Assembly: GCA_001508335.1 (NCBI GenBank)
Contig: LGFX01000015.1
Coordinates: 1 to 64,000, forward strand
Origin: a candidate division TA06 bacterium 32_111
GTDB lineage: Bacteria; Hydrothermota; 32-111
Length of the DNA stretch: 64,000 nucleotides
Reading direction: 5' to 3'
Shown here: positions 35,435-43,774 of the stretch, piece by piece
Layout of the letters: each line of letters opens with the position of its first letter
Position numbering within the stretch: the stretch's first letter is position 1
Program-made: the position numbers and the translations under genes
Notes under the pieces: generated by a model
Databases searched by the model: none
What the model was told of the DNA's origin: nothing
Seen by the model: the letters and a program-made list of their open reading frames with translations, nothing else

Positions 35435-35791
35435 ATGCCAGGTGGCGATAGAACTGGTCCTGCCGGCTTTGGTCCGATGACTGGAAGAGCAGCAGGTTAT
35501 TGTGCTGGTTATTCAGTTCCGGGTTATGCCAATCCTGTTGGTGGCCGTTTAGGAATGGGCTTTAGACGTGGATTTGGCCGTGGATTCGGACGAGGTGCTT
35601 TCTCGGGTTATCCAGCTTATTCACCAGCAGCTCCTGCCTACCCTGCATATGGAGCTAATTACCCTAACGAAGGTAATCTGGATCCAAAACAGGAAATGGA
35701 TATACTTCAGGCAGAAGCAGAGGATATTAAGGCCGAATTAGATGCAGTTAATAAAAGATTAGCTGAATTAAAGAAAGACAAAAAAGAGTGA
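35435..35791 (+). CDS. DUF5320 protein, glycine-rich with C-terminal coiled coil
   Basis: The start is ATG 35435, because AAGGAGG at 35420-35426 is its ribosome site. The product has about 118 residues. It begins MPGGDRTGPAGFGPMTGRAA, the DUF5320 hallmark. The middle is Gly/Arg/Phe- and Pro/Ala/Tyr-rich and likely disordered. The last 40 residues (EMDILQAEAEDIKAELDAVN and beyond) form a short coiled coil. These small proteins are regularly found beside NifX-like and Mrp genes in anaerobes; their function is unknown. A terminator follows at 35810-35856. Confidence 0.8.
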   Translation: MPGGDRTGPAGFGPMTGRAAGYCAGYSVPGYANPVGGRLGMGFRRGFGRGFGRGAFSGYPAYSPAAPAYPAYGANYPNEGNLDPKQEMDILQAEAEDIKAELDAVNKRLAELKKDKKE

Positions 35792-35809
35792 TGATATAAA
35801 TAACAAAAA

Positions 35810-35856
35810 CAAATCACCGGGGTTTATTAATAAAATAACCGGTGATTTGTTTTTTT
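35810..35856 (+). terminator. Rho-independent terminator after DUF5320 gene
   Basis: CAAATCACCGG (35810-35820) pairs with CCGGTGATTTG (35839-35849), followed by seven Ts (35850-35856). It separates the Fur/DUF5320 transcript from the NifX-like genes. Confidence 0.88.
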
Positions 35857-35939
35857 ATCACTTAAATTTTATAAATTTGCCATAAGAGGTATAATAAAAG
35901 GTAGTGGAAATAAAAATAATATAGATAGGAGTGAATTTA

Positions 35940-36305
35940 ATGATAATAGCAGTTACTTCTTCAGGACCAGAATTAAAAAGTGAAGTCGACCCAAGATTCG
36001 GGAGATGCCCTTATTTTATAATTTATGATACTGACAACAAAAAATTCGAGGCAATTGAGAATAGCAATATGCGTGGAATGGGTGGAGTCGGAATACAGTC
36101 TGCCCAAATGATGGCTGATAAAGGTGTAGAAGTTGTTATTAGCGGAAATTGTGGACCTAATGCATTTAGAACTATGGATGCTGCCGGTATACAGTTAATT
36201 TCTGGAGCAACTGGTACTGTTGAATCAGCCATTCAAGAATACAAAAAAGGAAATTTAAAACCGACAAACCAATCAAATGTAGAACCACATTCAGGATTGA
36301 ATTAA
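35940..36305 (+). CDS. NifX/MTH1175-like dinitrogenase iron-molybdenum cofactor family protein, copy 1
   Basis: ATG 35940 is chosen because AGGAG lies at 35928-35932; the upstream GTG is part of that site. The product of about 121 residues has the opening IIAVTSSGPELKSEVDPRFG and GRCPYFIIYD. A central GGVGIQSAQMMADKGVEVVI follows, with ISGNCGPNAF near residue 66. The family includes NifX/NifY cofactor carriers and the archaeal iron-sulfur storage protein IssA. No nif genes are present, so a role in iron-sulfur handling is more likely than nitrogen fixation. A second copy follows at once. Confidence 0.85.
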   Translation: MIIAVTSSGPELKSEVDPRFGRCPYFIIYDTDNKKFEAIENSNMRGMGGVGIQSAQMMADKGVEVVISGNCGPNAFRTMDAAGIQLISGATGTVESAIQEYKKGNLKPTNQSNVEPHSGLN

Positions 36306-36326
36306 AGTTATAGTAGGAGAATTTAT

Positions 36327-36707
36327 ATGGAAAAAATTGCAATAGCTGTTGATAATAATCAAGTATCAGCTCATTTTGGCCGGTGCCCTTCTTTTACGAT
36401 TATTGAACTACAAGATCAAAAAGTCGTCAATCAGGAAATGATTCCTAATCCCGGTCATCGTACAGGGTTTTTACCGAAGTTCCTTGCTGAAAAAGATGTT
36501 CACACCATTATTTGTGGTGGTATGGGCAGAAGAGCAATAGACCTTTTTAATGAGAAAGGAATAAAAGCGATTGTTGGCGTAAGTGGTGGAATTGATGAAG
36601 TAATTACTAAATACATAAAGGGACAGTTAGAAGAAGATGATTCTCTTTGCCAACCTGGTTCTGGCAAGGGCTATGGTATTGAAAAAGAGGATCGCCATCA
36701 TAAATAG
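36327..36707 (+). CDS. NifX/MTH1175-like dinitrogenase iron-molybdenum cofactor family protein, copy 2
   Basis: A 126-residue paralogue of the preceding gene product. It has IAIAVDNNQVSAHFGRCPSF at the N-terminus, HTIICGGMGRRAIDLFNEKG in the middle and an acidic, glycine-rich tail. The conserved H-F-G-R-C-P motif, with cysteine at about residue 18, and the CGGMG motif could bind an Fe-S species. It lies 21 bp after copy 1 and 26 bp before the next small gene, so the three are one transcript leading into the Mrp gene. Confidence 0.85.
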   Translation: MEKIAIAVDNNQVSAHFGRCPSFTIIELQDQKVVNQEMIPNPGHRTGFLPKFLAEKDVHTIICGGMGRRAIDLFNEKGIKAIVGVSGGIDEVITKYIKGQLEEDDSLCQPGSGKGYGIEKEDRHHK

Positions 36708-36733
36708 CTATTTTTTTACAGGAGGTGAAAAAT

Positions 36734-36952
36734 ATGCCTAGAGGAGACGGAACAGGCCCGAGGGGTCAAGGTCCAGGGACTGGTAGAGGATTAGGAGGAA
36801 GAAATACTCCTACAGGAAGATTTGCCCAAGGGGCAGGGCCTGAAGGTGAATGTGTATGTCCTTCCTGCGGAACAGTTCAAGCTCATAAACCTGGGCAACC
36901 ATGTACTGAGGTAAAATGTCCTAAATGCGGAACAATGATGGTTAGAAAATAA
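36734..36952 (+). CDS. Small DUF5320-like protein with zinc-ribbon C-terminus
   Basis: The start is ATG 36734 behind a strong CAGGAGG. The product of 72 residues opens MPRGDGTGPRGQGPGTGRGL, like the DUF5320 protein upstream. It ends in a zinc-ribbon or rubredoxin-like module with CVCPSCGT and CPKCGTMM. The combination suggests a small metal-binding adaptor. It lies directly upstream of the Mrp-type ATPase, which itself has a CPKCG motif, so the two could share an Fe-S or zinc partner. Confidence 0.8.
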   Translation: MPRGDGTGPRGQGPGTGRGLGGRNTPTGRFAQGAGPEGECVCPSCGTVQAHKPGQPCTEVKCPKCGTMMVRK

Positions 36953-37022
36953 TGTTATATAGTTTTTAATGGAAGACATGATAATTCGTTTAGTTTAGAC
37001 GAGGGAAGAAGAGGGAGTAAAA

Positions 37023-37895
37023 TTGAATAATGTAAACAGCAAAGTAGCTCAGGACAAAGCCCAGGAAGAAATGAGAAGAAAAAAAGAACAAGCAAATCAA
37101 GAAATTGCTGAAAAATTAAAAAGAAATATGTCTGACATCAGACATAAAATATTGGTTTTGTCAAATAAAGGCGGTGTTGGAAAAAGTTCAGTATCTGTCA
37201 ATTTATCCTGTACCTTGGCTGAAAAAGGTTACCAGGTTGGTTTGCTGGATGCTGATTTACATGGACCTTCTGTTGCGAAGATGTTAGGATTCGAAGGACA
37301 AAAATTAACAGGAAGCAATGGACAGATTAAACCTATACAGGCAAGAGAAAAATTGCTAGCAATTTCTATGGCTTCTTTGATAGAATCACCCGATACCCCT
37401 TTAGTTTGGAGAGGGCCACTAAAAGGCATTGCCATAAAGCAATTTTTAGCTGAAGTAAATTGGGGAAAACTTGATTTTTTAATTATTGATTCTCCACCTG
37501 GTACTGGGGATGAACCGTTGTCTGTTTGCCAGCTTATTCCAGAACTAGACGGCGGTATTATTGTAACTACTCCTCAGGAAATTGCTTTATCTGACTCACG
37601 TAAATGTATTCATTTTCTAAGGGATATTAATATCCCTATTTTGGGCATTATCGAAAATATGAGTGGTTTTCGTTGTCCAAAATGTGGAAAGAAGATAGAT
37701 TTATTTATGACAGGTGGAGGAGAAAAGGCAGCAAGCGATTTTAAAGTGCCATTTTTGGGTGCAATACCCATCGATATTCAAATCGTCAAGTCTACAGATC
37801 AGGGCAAGCCTTTTATCTGCAGTAACAATGAAAATGAGACTAGCCAGGCTTTTGAGAAAATTGTTCAATCGATTATGTCCAAAATTGAGCTATAA
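37023..37895 (+). CDS. Mrp/NBP35-family Fe-S cluster carrier ATPase
   Basis: A 290-residue P-loop protein. After a charged 40-residue helix comes the deviant Walker A LSNKGGVGKSSVSVNLS (about residues 46-62), then DADLHGPS and DSPPGTGDEPL. A CPKCGKKIDLF motif lies near residue 220. Typical Mrp proteins carry a C-x2-C that holds a bridging [4Fe-4S] cluster at the dimer interface; the motif here fits. It starts at TTG 37023 behind AGGGAG. It likely delivers Fe-S clusters to apo-proteins. A hairpin terminator follows. Confidence 0.9.
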   Translation: MNNVNSKVAQDKAQEEMRRKKEQANQEIAEKLKRNMSDIRHKILVLSNKGGVGKSSVSVNLSCTLAEKGYQVGLLDADLHGPSVAKMLGFEGQKLTGSNGQIKPIQAREKLLAISMASLIESPDTPLVWRGPLKGIAIKQFLAEVNWGKLDFLIIDSPPGTGDEPLSVCQLIPELDGGIIVTTPQEIALSDSRKCIHFLRDINIPILGIIENMSGFRCPKCGKKIDLFMTGGGEKAASDFKVPFLGAIPIDIQIVKSTDQGKPFICSNNENETSQAFEKIVQSIMSKIEL

Positions 37896-37927
37896 TTCGA
37901 TTGGATGAGAATATATTAAACAATTAT

Positions 37928-37975
37928 GAACTATGGGTAGATATAGATGTTTGCCCATAGTTCAACATTATTTTT
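37928..37975 (+). terminator. Hairpin terminator after the Mrp gene
   Basis: GAACTATGGG (37928-37937) pairs with CCCATAGTTC (37954-37963), with a 16-base loop. A T-rich stretch with TTTTT at 37971-37975 follows after a short gap. It is a plausible, slightly atypical terminator. Confidence 0.65.
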
Positions 37976-38003
37976 AAAACATCTATAAGATATAAGGTAT
38001 ATT

Positions 38004-38207
38004 GTGATGACTGAGAAGCAATTTTGTCCCTGGTATCCTGTTTGTCCCATAAAGTATTATACCGAAAAAAACCTAATAGATAAGAAATGGGTAGAACAAT
38101 ACTGTAAATCTGAATACTGGCGTTGTGTAAGAAAAAAAATGCAGGACAAAAATCAATATCATCCAGATAATATGTTGCCTGATGGAACAATTAATAAACA
38201 ATTATAA
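38004..38207 (+). CDS. Small conserved cysteine-rich protein
   Basis: A 67-residue protein with cysteines in FCPWYPVCPIKYYTEKNLID (residues 8 and 14) and in EQYCKSEYWRCVRKK (about 34 and 41), plus HPDNMLPDG near the end. The regular four-cysteine layout suggests a metal or Fe-S site. I have the impression that similar small proteins occur in anaerobic bacteria and archaea, but I cannot name a function. Start GTG 38004 or ATG 38007 cannot be separated. It sits between the Mrp gene and DUF89 gene. Confidence 0.6.
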   Translation: MMTEKQFCPWYPVCPIKYYTEKNLIDKKWVEQYCKSEYWRCVRKKMQDKNQYHPDNMLPDGTINKQL

Positions 38208-38270
38208 CATGTTTATTATTCATTATTGGATGAATATTGTTAGAAATAATTTATAAGTAAGGAGCGTATA

Positions 38271-39209
38271 ATGAAAACCTATTTAGACTGTATTCCCTGT
38301 TTTTATCAACAAGCACTCAAGACGGCTAGAGTATCCGGTGCCAGTGAGGAGATTCAGAGAGAAGTACTGAATAGCCTATCAGAAATAATTCCAAATTTTT
38401 CACTAAATACAACCCCCGCCGAGATGGGTAGAAATATTTATACCATGATTAGTAAGATTACCGGCAAGAAAGATCCTTACAGAGAAATAAAAGAAGAAAG
38501 TAACAAAATAGCACTCAAGTTGTATCCAGAAATGAAAGTAAGAATTAAGAATATGGATGAAGATAAACAACTTTTAACAGCAATCAAGCTGTCAATAATT
38601 GGGAATATTATTGATTTTGGAATAGAAGATATGGAAAGTATTCAGGAAAAGATACATATAATGCTGAATGATGAATTTAATTTTCAAAAAAATATTGATG
38701 AAAAATATTTTGATTATAGTGCTTTTCAGCAATATTTGTCGGAAGTTGATTCAGTTCTTTATCTTGCCGATAATTCAGGTGAAGTCGTTTTTGACCGTAT
38801 TTTAATTGAGCAATTAGTAAAAAATTATCATAAAAATGTAATTTATGTAGTAAAAGGGAAACCAGTTTCAAATGATGCCCTTGTTGATGACGCTATTTTT
38901 TGTGAAATTAACAAATTTGCCAATATCATTTCATCTGGTGCTGATTCGCCGGGAATTGTATTAAAGTATTGCTCTCCTGAGTTTATTCGTATTTTCGATG
39001 AGACCAAAATGATAATTAGCAAGGGTCAGGGTAATTATGAAGCACTTTCCGATAAAGAAAATCCCATATTCTTTTTGTTGATTGCCAAATGCCCGCTTAT
39101 TGCCCGGCATATTGGTTGTAGAATTGGTGATTTTGTTTTAGAGAATGGTTTGAAAAAGGAAATACCCTCTGTAGATGATATTGAGAGCAAAGAATCAAGC
39201 AGGATATGA
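38271..39209 (+). CDS. DUF89/ARMT1-like metal-dependent phosphatase
   Basis: A 312-residue protein of the DUF89 family. The opening MKTYLDCIPCFYQQALKTAR, with a CxxC, is typical of the prokaryotic subfamily. The metal site is seen in YLADNSGEVVFDRIL (about residues 163-177), where Asp, Asn and the D-x-x-G-E string coordinate the ion. Biochemically studied members are damage-control phosphatases acting on phosphometabolites such as fructose-1-phosphate. An AAGGAG site precedes the ATG. It overlaps the DUF123 gene by 4 bp. Confidence 0.85.
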   Translation: MKTYLDCIPCFYQQALKTARVSGASEEIQREVLNSLSEIIPNFSLNTTPAEMGRNIYTMISKITGKKDPYREIKEESNKIALKLYPEMKVRIKNMDEDKQLLTAIKLSIIGNIIDFGIEDMESIQEKIHIMLNDEFNFQKNIDEKYFDYSAFQQYLSEVDSVLYLADNSGEVVFDRILIEQLVKNYHKNVIYVVKGKPVSNDALVDDAIFCEINKFANIISSGADSPGIVLKYCSPEFIRIFDETKMIISKGQGNYEALSDKENPIFFLLIAKCPLIARHIGCRIGDFVLENGLKKEIPSVDDIESKESSRI

Positions 39210-39673
39210 GTAAATACCTTACTGGGTCTACTATTAGAGAAGTTGTTGGTTCCACATATATTTTAATAATTTATATAGACAACCCCTTTTCTGTAATGGT
39301 AGGAAAATTGGGTTTTATATCTTTTAATAGAGGTTATTATTTATACATTGGCTCTGCTAAAAAATCTCTCAGGACACGTCTACTCAGACATCTTTCACGC
39401 ATAAAAAAGAAATTTTGGCATATTGATTATGTACTTTCTGATCCCAATCCTTCTTTAATTGTAGATATAATGATTAGTCCAAAAGCATGTGAATGTACTA
39501 TATCTCAGAAATTATATAAAAATAGTACATGCAAATTGGTAAAAAAAGGTTTTGGCTCTTCTGATTGTCATTGTATCTCACATTTTTTCCAAATCAAAGA
39601 AGATGATGATCTAAAGAGTTTGATAAAAAAGCTCAATAGAGAAAACTTCTCTTCAATTAAAAGCAACCAATAA
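39206..39673 (+). CDS. DUF123 GIY-YIG-like nuclease domain protein
   Basis: A 155-residue protein related to the GIY-YIG superfamily (DUF123). The motif RGYYLYIGSAKKSLRTRLLR (about residues 46-65) is the GIY-YIG-like core with its following basic helix. HIDYVLSDPNPSLI and a conserved glutamate-cysteine region (ACECTISQKLY) follow, then FGSSDCHCISHFF. Members are assumed to be nucleases, though few are characterised. Coupling to the DUF89 gene (4-bp overlap) hints at joint expression but not at a shared pathway. Confidence 0.8.
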   Translation: MSKYLTGSTIREVVGSTYILIIYIDNPFSVMVGKLGFISFNRGYYLYIGSAKKSLRTRLLRHLSRIKKKFWHIDYVLSDPNPSLIVDIMISPKACECTISQKLYKNSTCKLVKKGFGSSDCHCISHFFQIKEDDDLKSLIKKLNRENFSSIKSNQ

Positions 39674-39747
39674 AGAATTACCAATAGATTAATAACTATT
39701 TTAGGAAACAACCAGGAAATATTTAATTTTTTTAATTAGTTTTTACC

Positions 39748-39795
39748 TTGACAAAATATGATTATGTAATAAAATATTATTGAGAATGATACTCA
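39748..39795 (+). promoter_or_regulatory. Promoter with iron box, second Fur-feoAB operon
   Basis: TTGACA (39748-39753) and TAAAAT (39770-39775, 16-base spacer) form the promoter. TGAGAATGATACTCA at 39781-39795 is a 7-1-7 palindrome close to the Fur consensus and lies at the expected start site. It indicates iron-dependent control of the Fur-FeoA-FeoB operon and shows why translation should begin further downstream. Confidence 0.85.
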
Positions 39796-39815
39796 ATTAC
39801 ATCAGGGGTAATGTT

Positions 39816-40307
39816 TTGTTAAGTTATAAAGAGAGATTTAAGTATTTTTTAAAAGAAAGAAATTTAAAGTATACGCCGGAGAGAAAAGAAATTATTGAAG
39901 CAATCGTAAAACTTCAAAAACATTTTGATGCGGAAGACATTTATAAACAGCTTAGAAAACAGAAATCTAATGTTTCTTTAGCTACAATATACCGAACTAT
40001 ACCTTTATTAATTGATAGTGGACTAATAATAGAAACATTACATTGTAGAGATAAGGTACTCTATGAAAGAATTTACAATAAAAAACACCATGATCATTTG
40101 GTTTGTATCAATTGTGGAAAAATTATTGAGTTTTATAATGGGGAAGTAGAAAAATTGCAGGATGAGATTTGTCGTAAGTATCAATTTGTAGCAACCGAAC
40201 ATCGTTTGGGGATTAAAGGTTACTGTAAAGAATGTCAAGATAAATTAAATATAAAAAATAACAATTCAAAAGAGAAAAATAAGAGGGACATCAAACATGA
40301 TAGTTAG
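39816..40307 (+). CDS. Fur-family metalloregulator, second copy
   Basis: Translation is placed at TTG 39816, behind AGGGGT; an in-frame TTG at 39780 lies within the operator and lacks a ribosome site. The product of about 163 residues has the winged helix NLKYTPERKEIIEAI followed by SLATIYRTIPLLIDSGLIIE. The metal domain has HHDHLVCINCGKIIEF and YCKECQDK, with two CxxC pairs. It overlaps feoA by 11 bp, so it is in the ferrous iron uptake operon and probably represses it with Fe2+. Confidence 0.88.
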   Translation: MLSYKERFKYFLKERNLKYTPERKEIIEAIVKLQKHFDAEDIYKQLRKQKSNVSLATIYRTIPLLIDSGLIIETLHCRDKVLYERIYNKKHHDHLVCINCGKIIEFYNGEVEKLQDEICRKYQFVATEHRLGIKGYCKECQDKLNIKNNNSKEKNKRDIKHDS

Positions 40308-40527
40308 TTTAACGGATGTAAAATCAGGTAGCAAGGTTAGAGTTGCTAGAATCAAGGGTGGTCTAGGCATAAGACAGAGACTAAACTGTTTAGGCATTCA
40401 TTCCGGTGATGTAATGTTATTGCAAAAGAGCGGTTTTATGAGAGGTCCTGTCCTGGTGAATATACATGGCAACCAGGTTGCTTTAGGTAGAGGAATCGCC
40501 ACAAAAATATTGGTGGAGGTAGACTAA
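40297..40527 (+). CDS. feoA: FeoA ferrous iron transport accessory protein
   Basis: A 76-residue SH3-like protein, normal length for FeoA. VRVARIKGGLGIRQRLNCLG (about residues 14-33) and GPVLVNIHGNQVALGRGIAT are the typical strands. It overlaps both the upstream Fur gene (11 bp) and the downstream feoB start (1 bp). It binds the cytoplasmic side of FeoB and is needed for efficient Fe2+ import in well-studied species. Confidence 0.92.
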   Translation: MIVSLTDVKSGSKVRVARIKGGLGIRQRLNCLGIHSGDVMLLQKSGFMRGPVLVNIHGNQVALGRGIATKILVEVD

Positions 40528-42437
40528 TGAGAATTACACTGGTAGGTCAGCCGAATTGTGGTAAGAGTACTATTTTTAATCACGTAGCCGGATATAAAGC
40601 GATTACCTCAAATTTCCCAGGAAAAACAGTCAAATACAGTATTAGTAAAATGACTTTTCAGGGTATGACCAGTGATATAGTTGATTTGCCAGGTAGTTAT
40701 TCAATGACTTCTTTTGACCTGGCAGAATTAGAAGCCCGAAAATATTTGTTAAGAGAAAAAATAGATGTAGTAATTAACGTTATTGATGCCTCATTATTGG
40801 GCAGAGGTTTGGAATTGACATTACAATTATTGGAATTAAATTTACCGACAGTGATTTGTCTTAACATGATTGATGAAGCGGAAGCAAAAGGAATTATTAT
40901 TGATACTGATAAGTTATCACGTTTATTAGGTGTCCCGATTGTTACTACTATAGCACATAAAGGGTGGGGACTAAATAAATTATTTGAAACTGCCTTCAAG
41001 GTGGGACAAAAATCGGCAAAAAGTGAATCCCTGAATTTTAGCAAAGATGTAGAACAGGTTATTAAGGATTTATCTGAAGATATAAAGAAGACAGATTATA
41101 CTGAGAAGTTCAATGTCCCCCATCGTTTTTTAGCAACAAAATTATTGGAAAATGATCAAGATTTTATTGATGAAATTAAGAAGAAAGATACGGAATTTAT
41201 CAAGACTGTACAAGGTTATCAACATCAGCTAGAACAATGTCGCGATAGAAGTTCTGATGAAGTAGTTTCCTCTGAACGCCATCATCTATCCATGCAGCTT
41301 TATGAGTCAGTGGTTAAACTTTCAAAACCCAAAAAGGAAATCAGGAATTACCTGGATAGTGTTTTAATGCACCCTGTTTTTGGCTATATCTCTTTAGTAG
41401 TTATTATGTATCTATTTTTTAATTTTGTTTTTTATGTTGGAGCGATATTTGAAGAGCCATTACTGGATTTCTTCTATCAGTTTTTGCCATATGCGGAAGA
41501 AACTCTAGGTGCTGATTCTTTGCTATACCATATTGTCAGTGGTGTTGTTCAAGGGTTGGCTGGAGGTATTGCTATTGTTCTACCTTTCCTTTTTCCGTTT
41601 TTATTGGGATTGGCATTTCTGGAAGATACCGGGTATTTGCCCAGAGTCGCTTATCTAATGGATACCTTTCTTCATCGGATAGGTCTTCATGGAAAGGCCA
41701 TTATACCTTTGATATTAGGCTATGGATGTACCGTACCGGCGGTGATGGCTACCAGAATTTTAGAATCAGAACGAGACCGTTTTATTACTTCCGTGCTGAC
41801 TACTATGATTCCCTGTGCTGCTCGAATAACTATTATTTTTGGACTGGTTGCCTTTTATCTTGGACCAAAAGCCGCAATTTTTGTCTTTGTCTTTAATATA
41901 ATTGTAGTGGCTATTGCCGGAAAAATTCTTTCAAATATTATGCCGGAAATTACTCCTGGAATGATTCTGGAAATACCTGCATATCATGTACCTTCAATCA
42001 AGATATTATTATCCAAAGTATGGCTAAGAATGAAAGAATTTATTGTAATAGCCTGGCCTTTGCTAATTATTGGTAGTGTTGTTTTGAGTTTATTAAAACA
42101 CTGGAATTTGGAAGGATTTATTAATCAACTAATATCACCTGTTACTTTATTGTTAGGATTACCGGTAGCAGTGGGTGTAACATTAATCTTTGGGGTGCTC
42201 AGAAAAGAGTTGTCTATGGTTATGCTGGTTCAGGCGCTGGGAGTTGCCAATATTAGCACAGTAATGAGTTCAACACAGATTATGACTTTTACAATTTTTG
42301 TTCTTTTTTATGTCCCTTGTGTAGCAACTATTGCTGTCTTGATCAAAGAAATTGGCAGTAAAAGAACTTTGTTTGCAATTATTTTTACTTTTCTTATTGC
42401 CATTATATTAGCAACGATAACTCGTTTTGTTTATTGA
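40527..42437 (+). CDS. feoB: FeoB ferrous iron transporter
   Basis: A 636-residue membrane protein with an N-terminal G domain: G1 GQPNCGKST (residues 6-14), G3 DLPGSYS (about 57-63) and G4 NMID (about 114-117). A helical GDI region follows. About eight to ten transmembrane helices start near residue 290 and contain the gate motifs ILGYGCTVPAVMATRIL, with a conserved cysteine, and GVLRKELSMVML. It imports Fe2+ under anoxic conditions. No feoC is seen. The gene ends a Fur-controlled operon and converges with the DUF1622 gene. Confidence 0.95.
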   Translation: MRITLVGQPNCGKSTIFNHVAGYKAITSNFPGKTVKYSISKMTFQGMTSDIVDLPGSYSMTSFDLAELEARKYLLREKIDVVINVIDASLLGRGLELTLQLLELNLPTVICLNMIDEAEAKGIIIDTDKLSRLLGVPIVTTIAHKGWGLNKLFETAFKVGQKSAKSESLNFSKDVEQVIKDLSEDIKKTDYTEKFNVPHRFLATKLLENDQDFIDEIKKKDTEFIKTVQGYQHQLEQCRDRSSDEVVSSERHHLSMQLYESVVKLSKPKKEIRNYLDSVLMHPVFGYISLVVIMYLFFNFVFYVGAIFEEPLLDFFYQFLPYAEETLGADSLLYHIVSGVVQGLAGGIAIVLPFLFPFLLGLAFLEDTGYLPRVAYLMDTFLHRIGLHGKAIIPLILGYGCTVPAVMATRILESERDRFITSVLTTMIPCAARITIIFGLVAFYLGPKAAIFVFVFNIIVVAIAGKILSNIMPEITPGMILEIPAYHVPSIKILLSKVWLRMKEFIVIAWPLLIIGSVVLSLLKHWNLEGFINQLISPVTLLLGLPVAVGVTLIFGVLRKELSMVMLVQALGVANISTVMSSTQIMTFTIFVLFYVPCVATIAVLIKEIGSKRTLFAIIFTFLIAIILATITRFVY

Positions 42438-42460
42438 TAGATTTTATTGAAGAGGTATGA

Positions 42461-42855
42461 TTATTTTTTGTTTTGGTTGTTGTGTTTCTCGGAATAAGTC
42501 ATTTCTTTATCGAGAAAGTAACTAATAACTGTCCTGATTCCGACAATGCTGGCTAAGATAGTGATTTCTTTCAAACTTGGTTGGCTGATAGTCAGGATAT
42601 ATCAGCTGCAATCAGAAATTCTAAACCAAGTAAGAGATATGAGCCAAAGCGATGACGTAGAATAGTTCGCTCATAATACGATTTTAGTCCCTTAAACCGG
42701 TTAAATTCTAACTTGATTAAATCAATAAAGATAACAAGAACGCCCCAGGTGATAATTAATATTGCTGAAATACCGATGATGGTGGATATTAGATTAACAA
42801 TATAAATTAATAATGCTGGTTTTATCACTATTACAGACTCCTTTTTTTCAAACAA
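42461..42855 (-). pseudogene. DUF1622 membrane protein, frameshifted
   Basis: The first frame, from the start at 42855, reads a DUF1622 N-terminus with one long hydrophobic segment (IIGISAILIITWGVLVIFID) and YLLLGLEFLIAADI, then stops at 42592. The rest of the family pattern continues at once in another frame to a stop at 42461: LTISQPSLKEITILASIVGI followed by RTVISYFLDKE. Adding one base in GATATATCCTGA (about 42596-42607) restores a full protein of about 130 residues. This is either a recent mutation or an assembly error. Confidence 0.8.
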
Positions 42856-42940
42856 GACAATTGCTTTAATATTAGTATAGTTAGCATCTTTTTATTATTC
42901 CATTTTAAAATAATTGTAATTTTAGAGTATAAAGTGAAAA

Positions 42941-43759
42941 TTAATTATTTTTCTGAATAGTATCATGATATGTTGACAAATGAGTAAACTTAACTGGTAA
43001 TTCACGTAAGTTTTGTTTTCCTCTGGCTGTTAGATCAGAGATAAATTGAAACTGCTGACGCGGATCCATTGGGTAGGCTTTAATACGATAGTGGGTAAAC
43101 CAGGGTTTCTCCTCCAGTAAAACCAGGACCGGTTTTGACAGATTTAAATACGGACTTGATAGCGCTACATTTTCCAGTAGCCGGCACACCTGATATGGAT
43201 CGTGGTCCTGTTCCAGATAAAAGTTTACCACACACATTAGATTTGCATCACGGCTGTTAGCATTGTGAATCAGTTCAGTCCAGAGCTTCAGGTGCGGGAT
43301 AATCACCGTAGTATCATCGGCAGTTACAATTTCAACAACACGGTTGCCAATGTGCTTGACTTCACCATAGACACCATTGACTTCAATCCAGTCCCCCGGC
43401 CGGTAGGGCAGTTCATAAGCCGCTATAATGCCAGCCAGCAAACTGCTGATATAATCTTTCAGTGCAAACCCGACTGCCACTCCGGCAGTACCTAATATGA
43501 CAATCATGTTCTGTAACGTTGGCTCAATCAACAACGGTACAATCCACACGAAAGCAATAATAAATATCAGAATACGAATTGTTGGAATCATTGCCAGTAC
43601 AAATAACCGACGGCCACTATGCAAGTGTTCAGCCAACCACCGCAGTATTTTCTCAGCCAGCCAGACCAACGCTATCGCACTGACAATCAGCACGATGACT
43701 TCAATAATAGTACCGCTCGTTATTTTTTTAAATAAACCGATAATCTGTTCAGAATCCAT
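42941..43759 (-). CDS. MscS-family mechanosensitive channel (GC-richer copy)
   Basis: A 272-residue channel with three hydrophobic segments (about residues 15-38, 55-75 and 80-105). The pore-lining helix is VGFALKDYISSLLAGIIAAY (about 96-115), and the first beta-domain strand pattern is RPGDWIEVNGVYGEVKHIGN. The soluble C-terminal domain is shorter than in E. coli MscS. It is the second gene of a two-gene unit; the upstream partner ends 15 bp before it. Codons are C/G-ending and the pair is clearly GC-richer than the surroundings, suggesting transfer. It probably relieves turgor. Confidence 0.88.
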   Translation of the reverse strand: MDSEQIIGLFKKITSGTIIEVIVLIVSAIALVWLAEKILRWLAEHLHSGRRLFVLAMIPTIRILIFIIAFVWIVPLLIEPTLQNMIVILGTAGVAVGFALKDYISSLLAGIIAAYELPYRPGDWIEVNGVYGEVKHIGNRVVEIVTADDTTVIIPHLKLWTELIHNANSRDANLMCVVNFYLEQDHDPYQVCRLLENVALSSPYLNLSKPVLVLLEEKPWFTHYRIKAYPMDPRQQFQFISDLTARGKQNLRELPVKFTHLSTYHDTIQKNN

Positions 43760-43774
43760 CTGCTTATCCTTCCC

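Noticed and set aside
35940-36707. Nitrogen-fixation genes suggested by the NifX-like annotation
   Set aside because: No nifH, nifD, nifK or nifB is present; the family is wider than nitrogenase maturation.
37714-37908. Plus-strand frame overlapping the end of the Mrp gene
   Set aside because: Shifted frame within a confirmed gene, without its own ribosome site.
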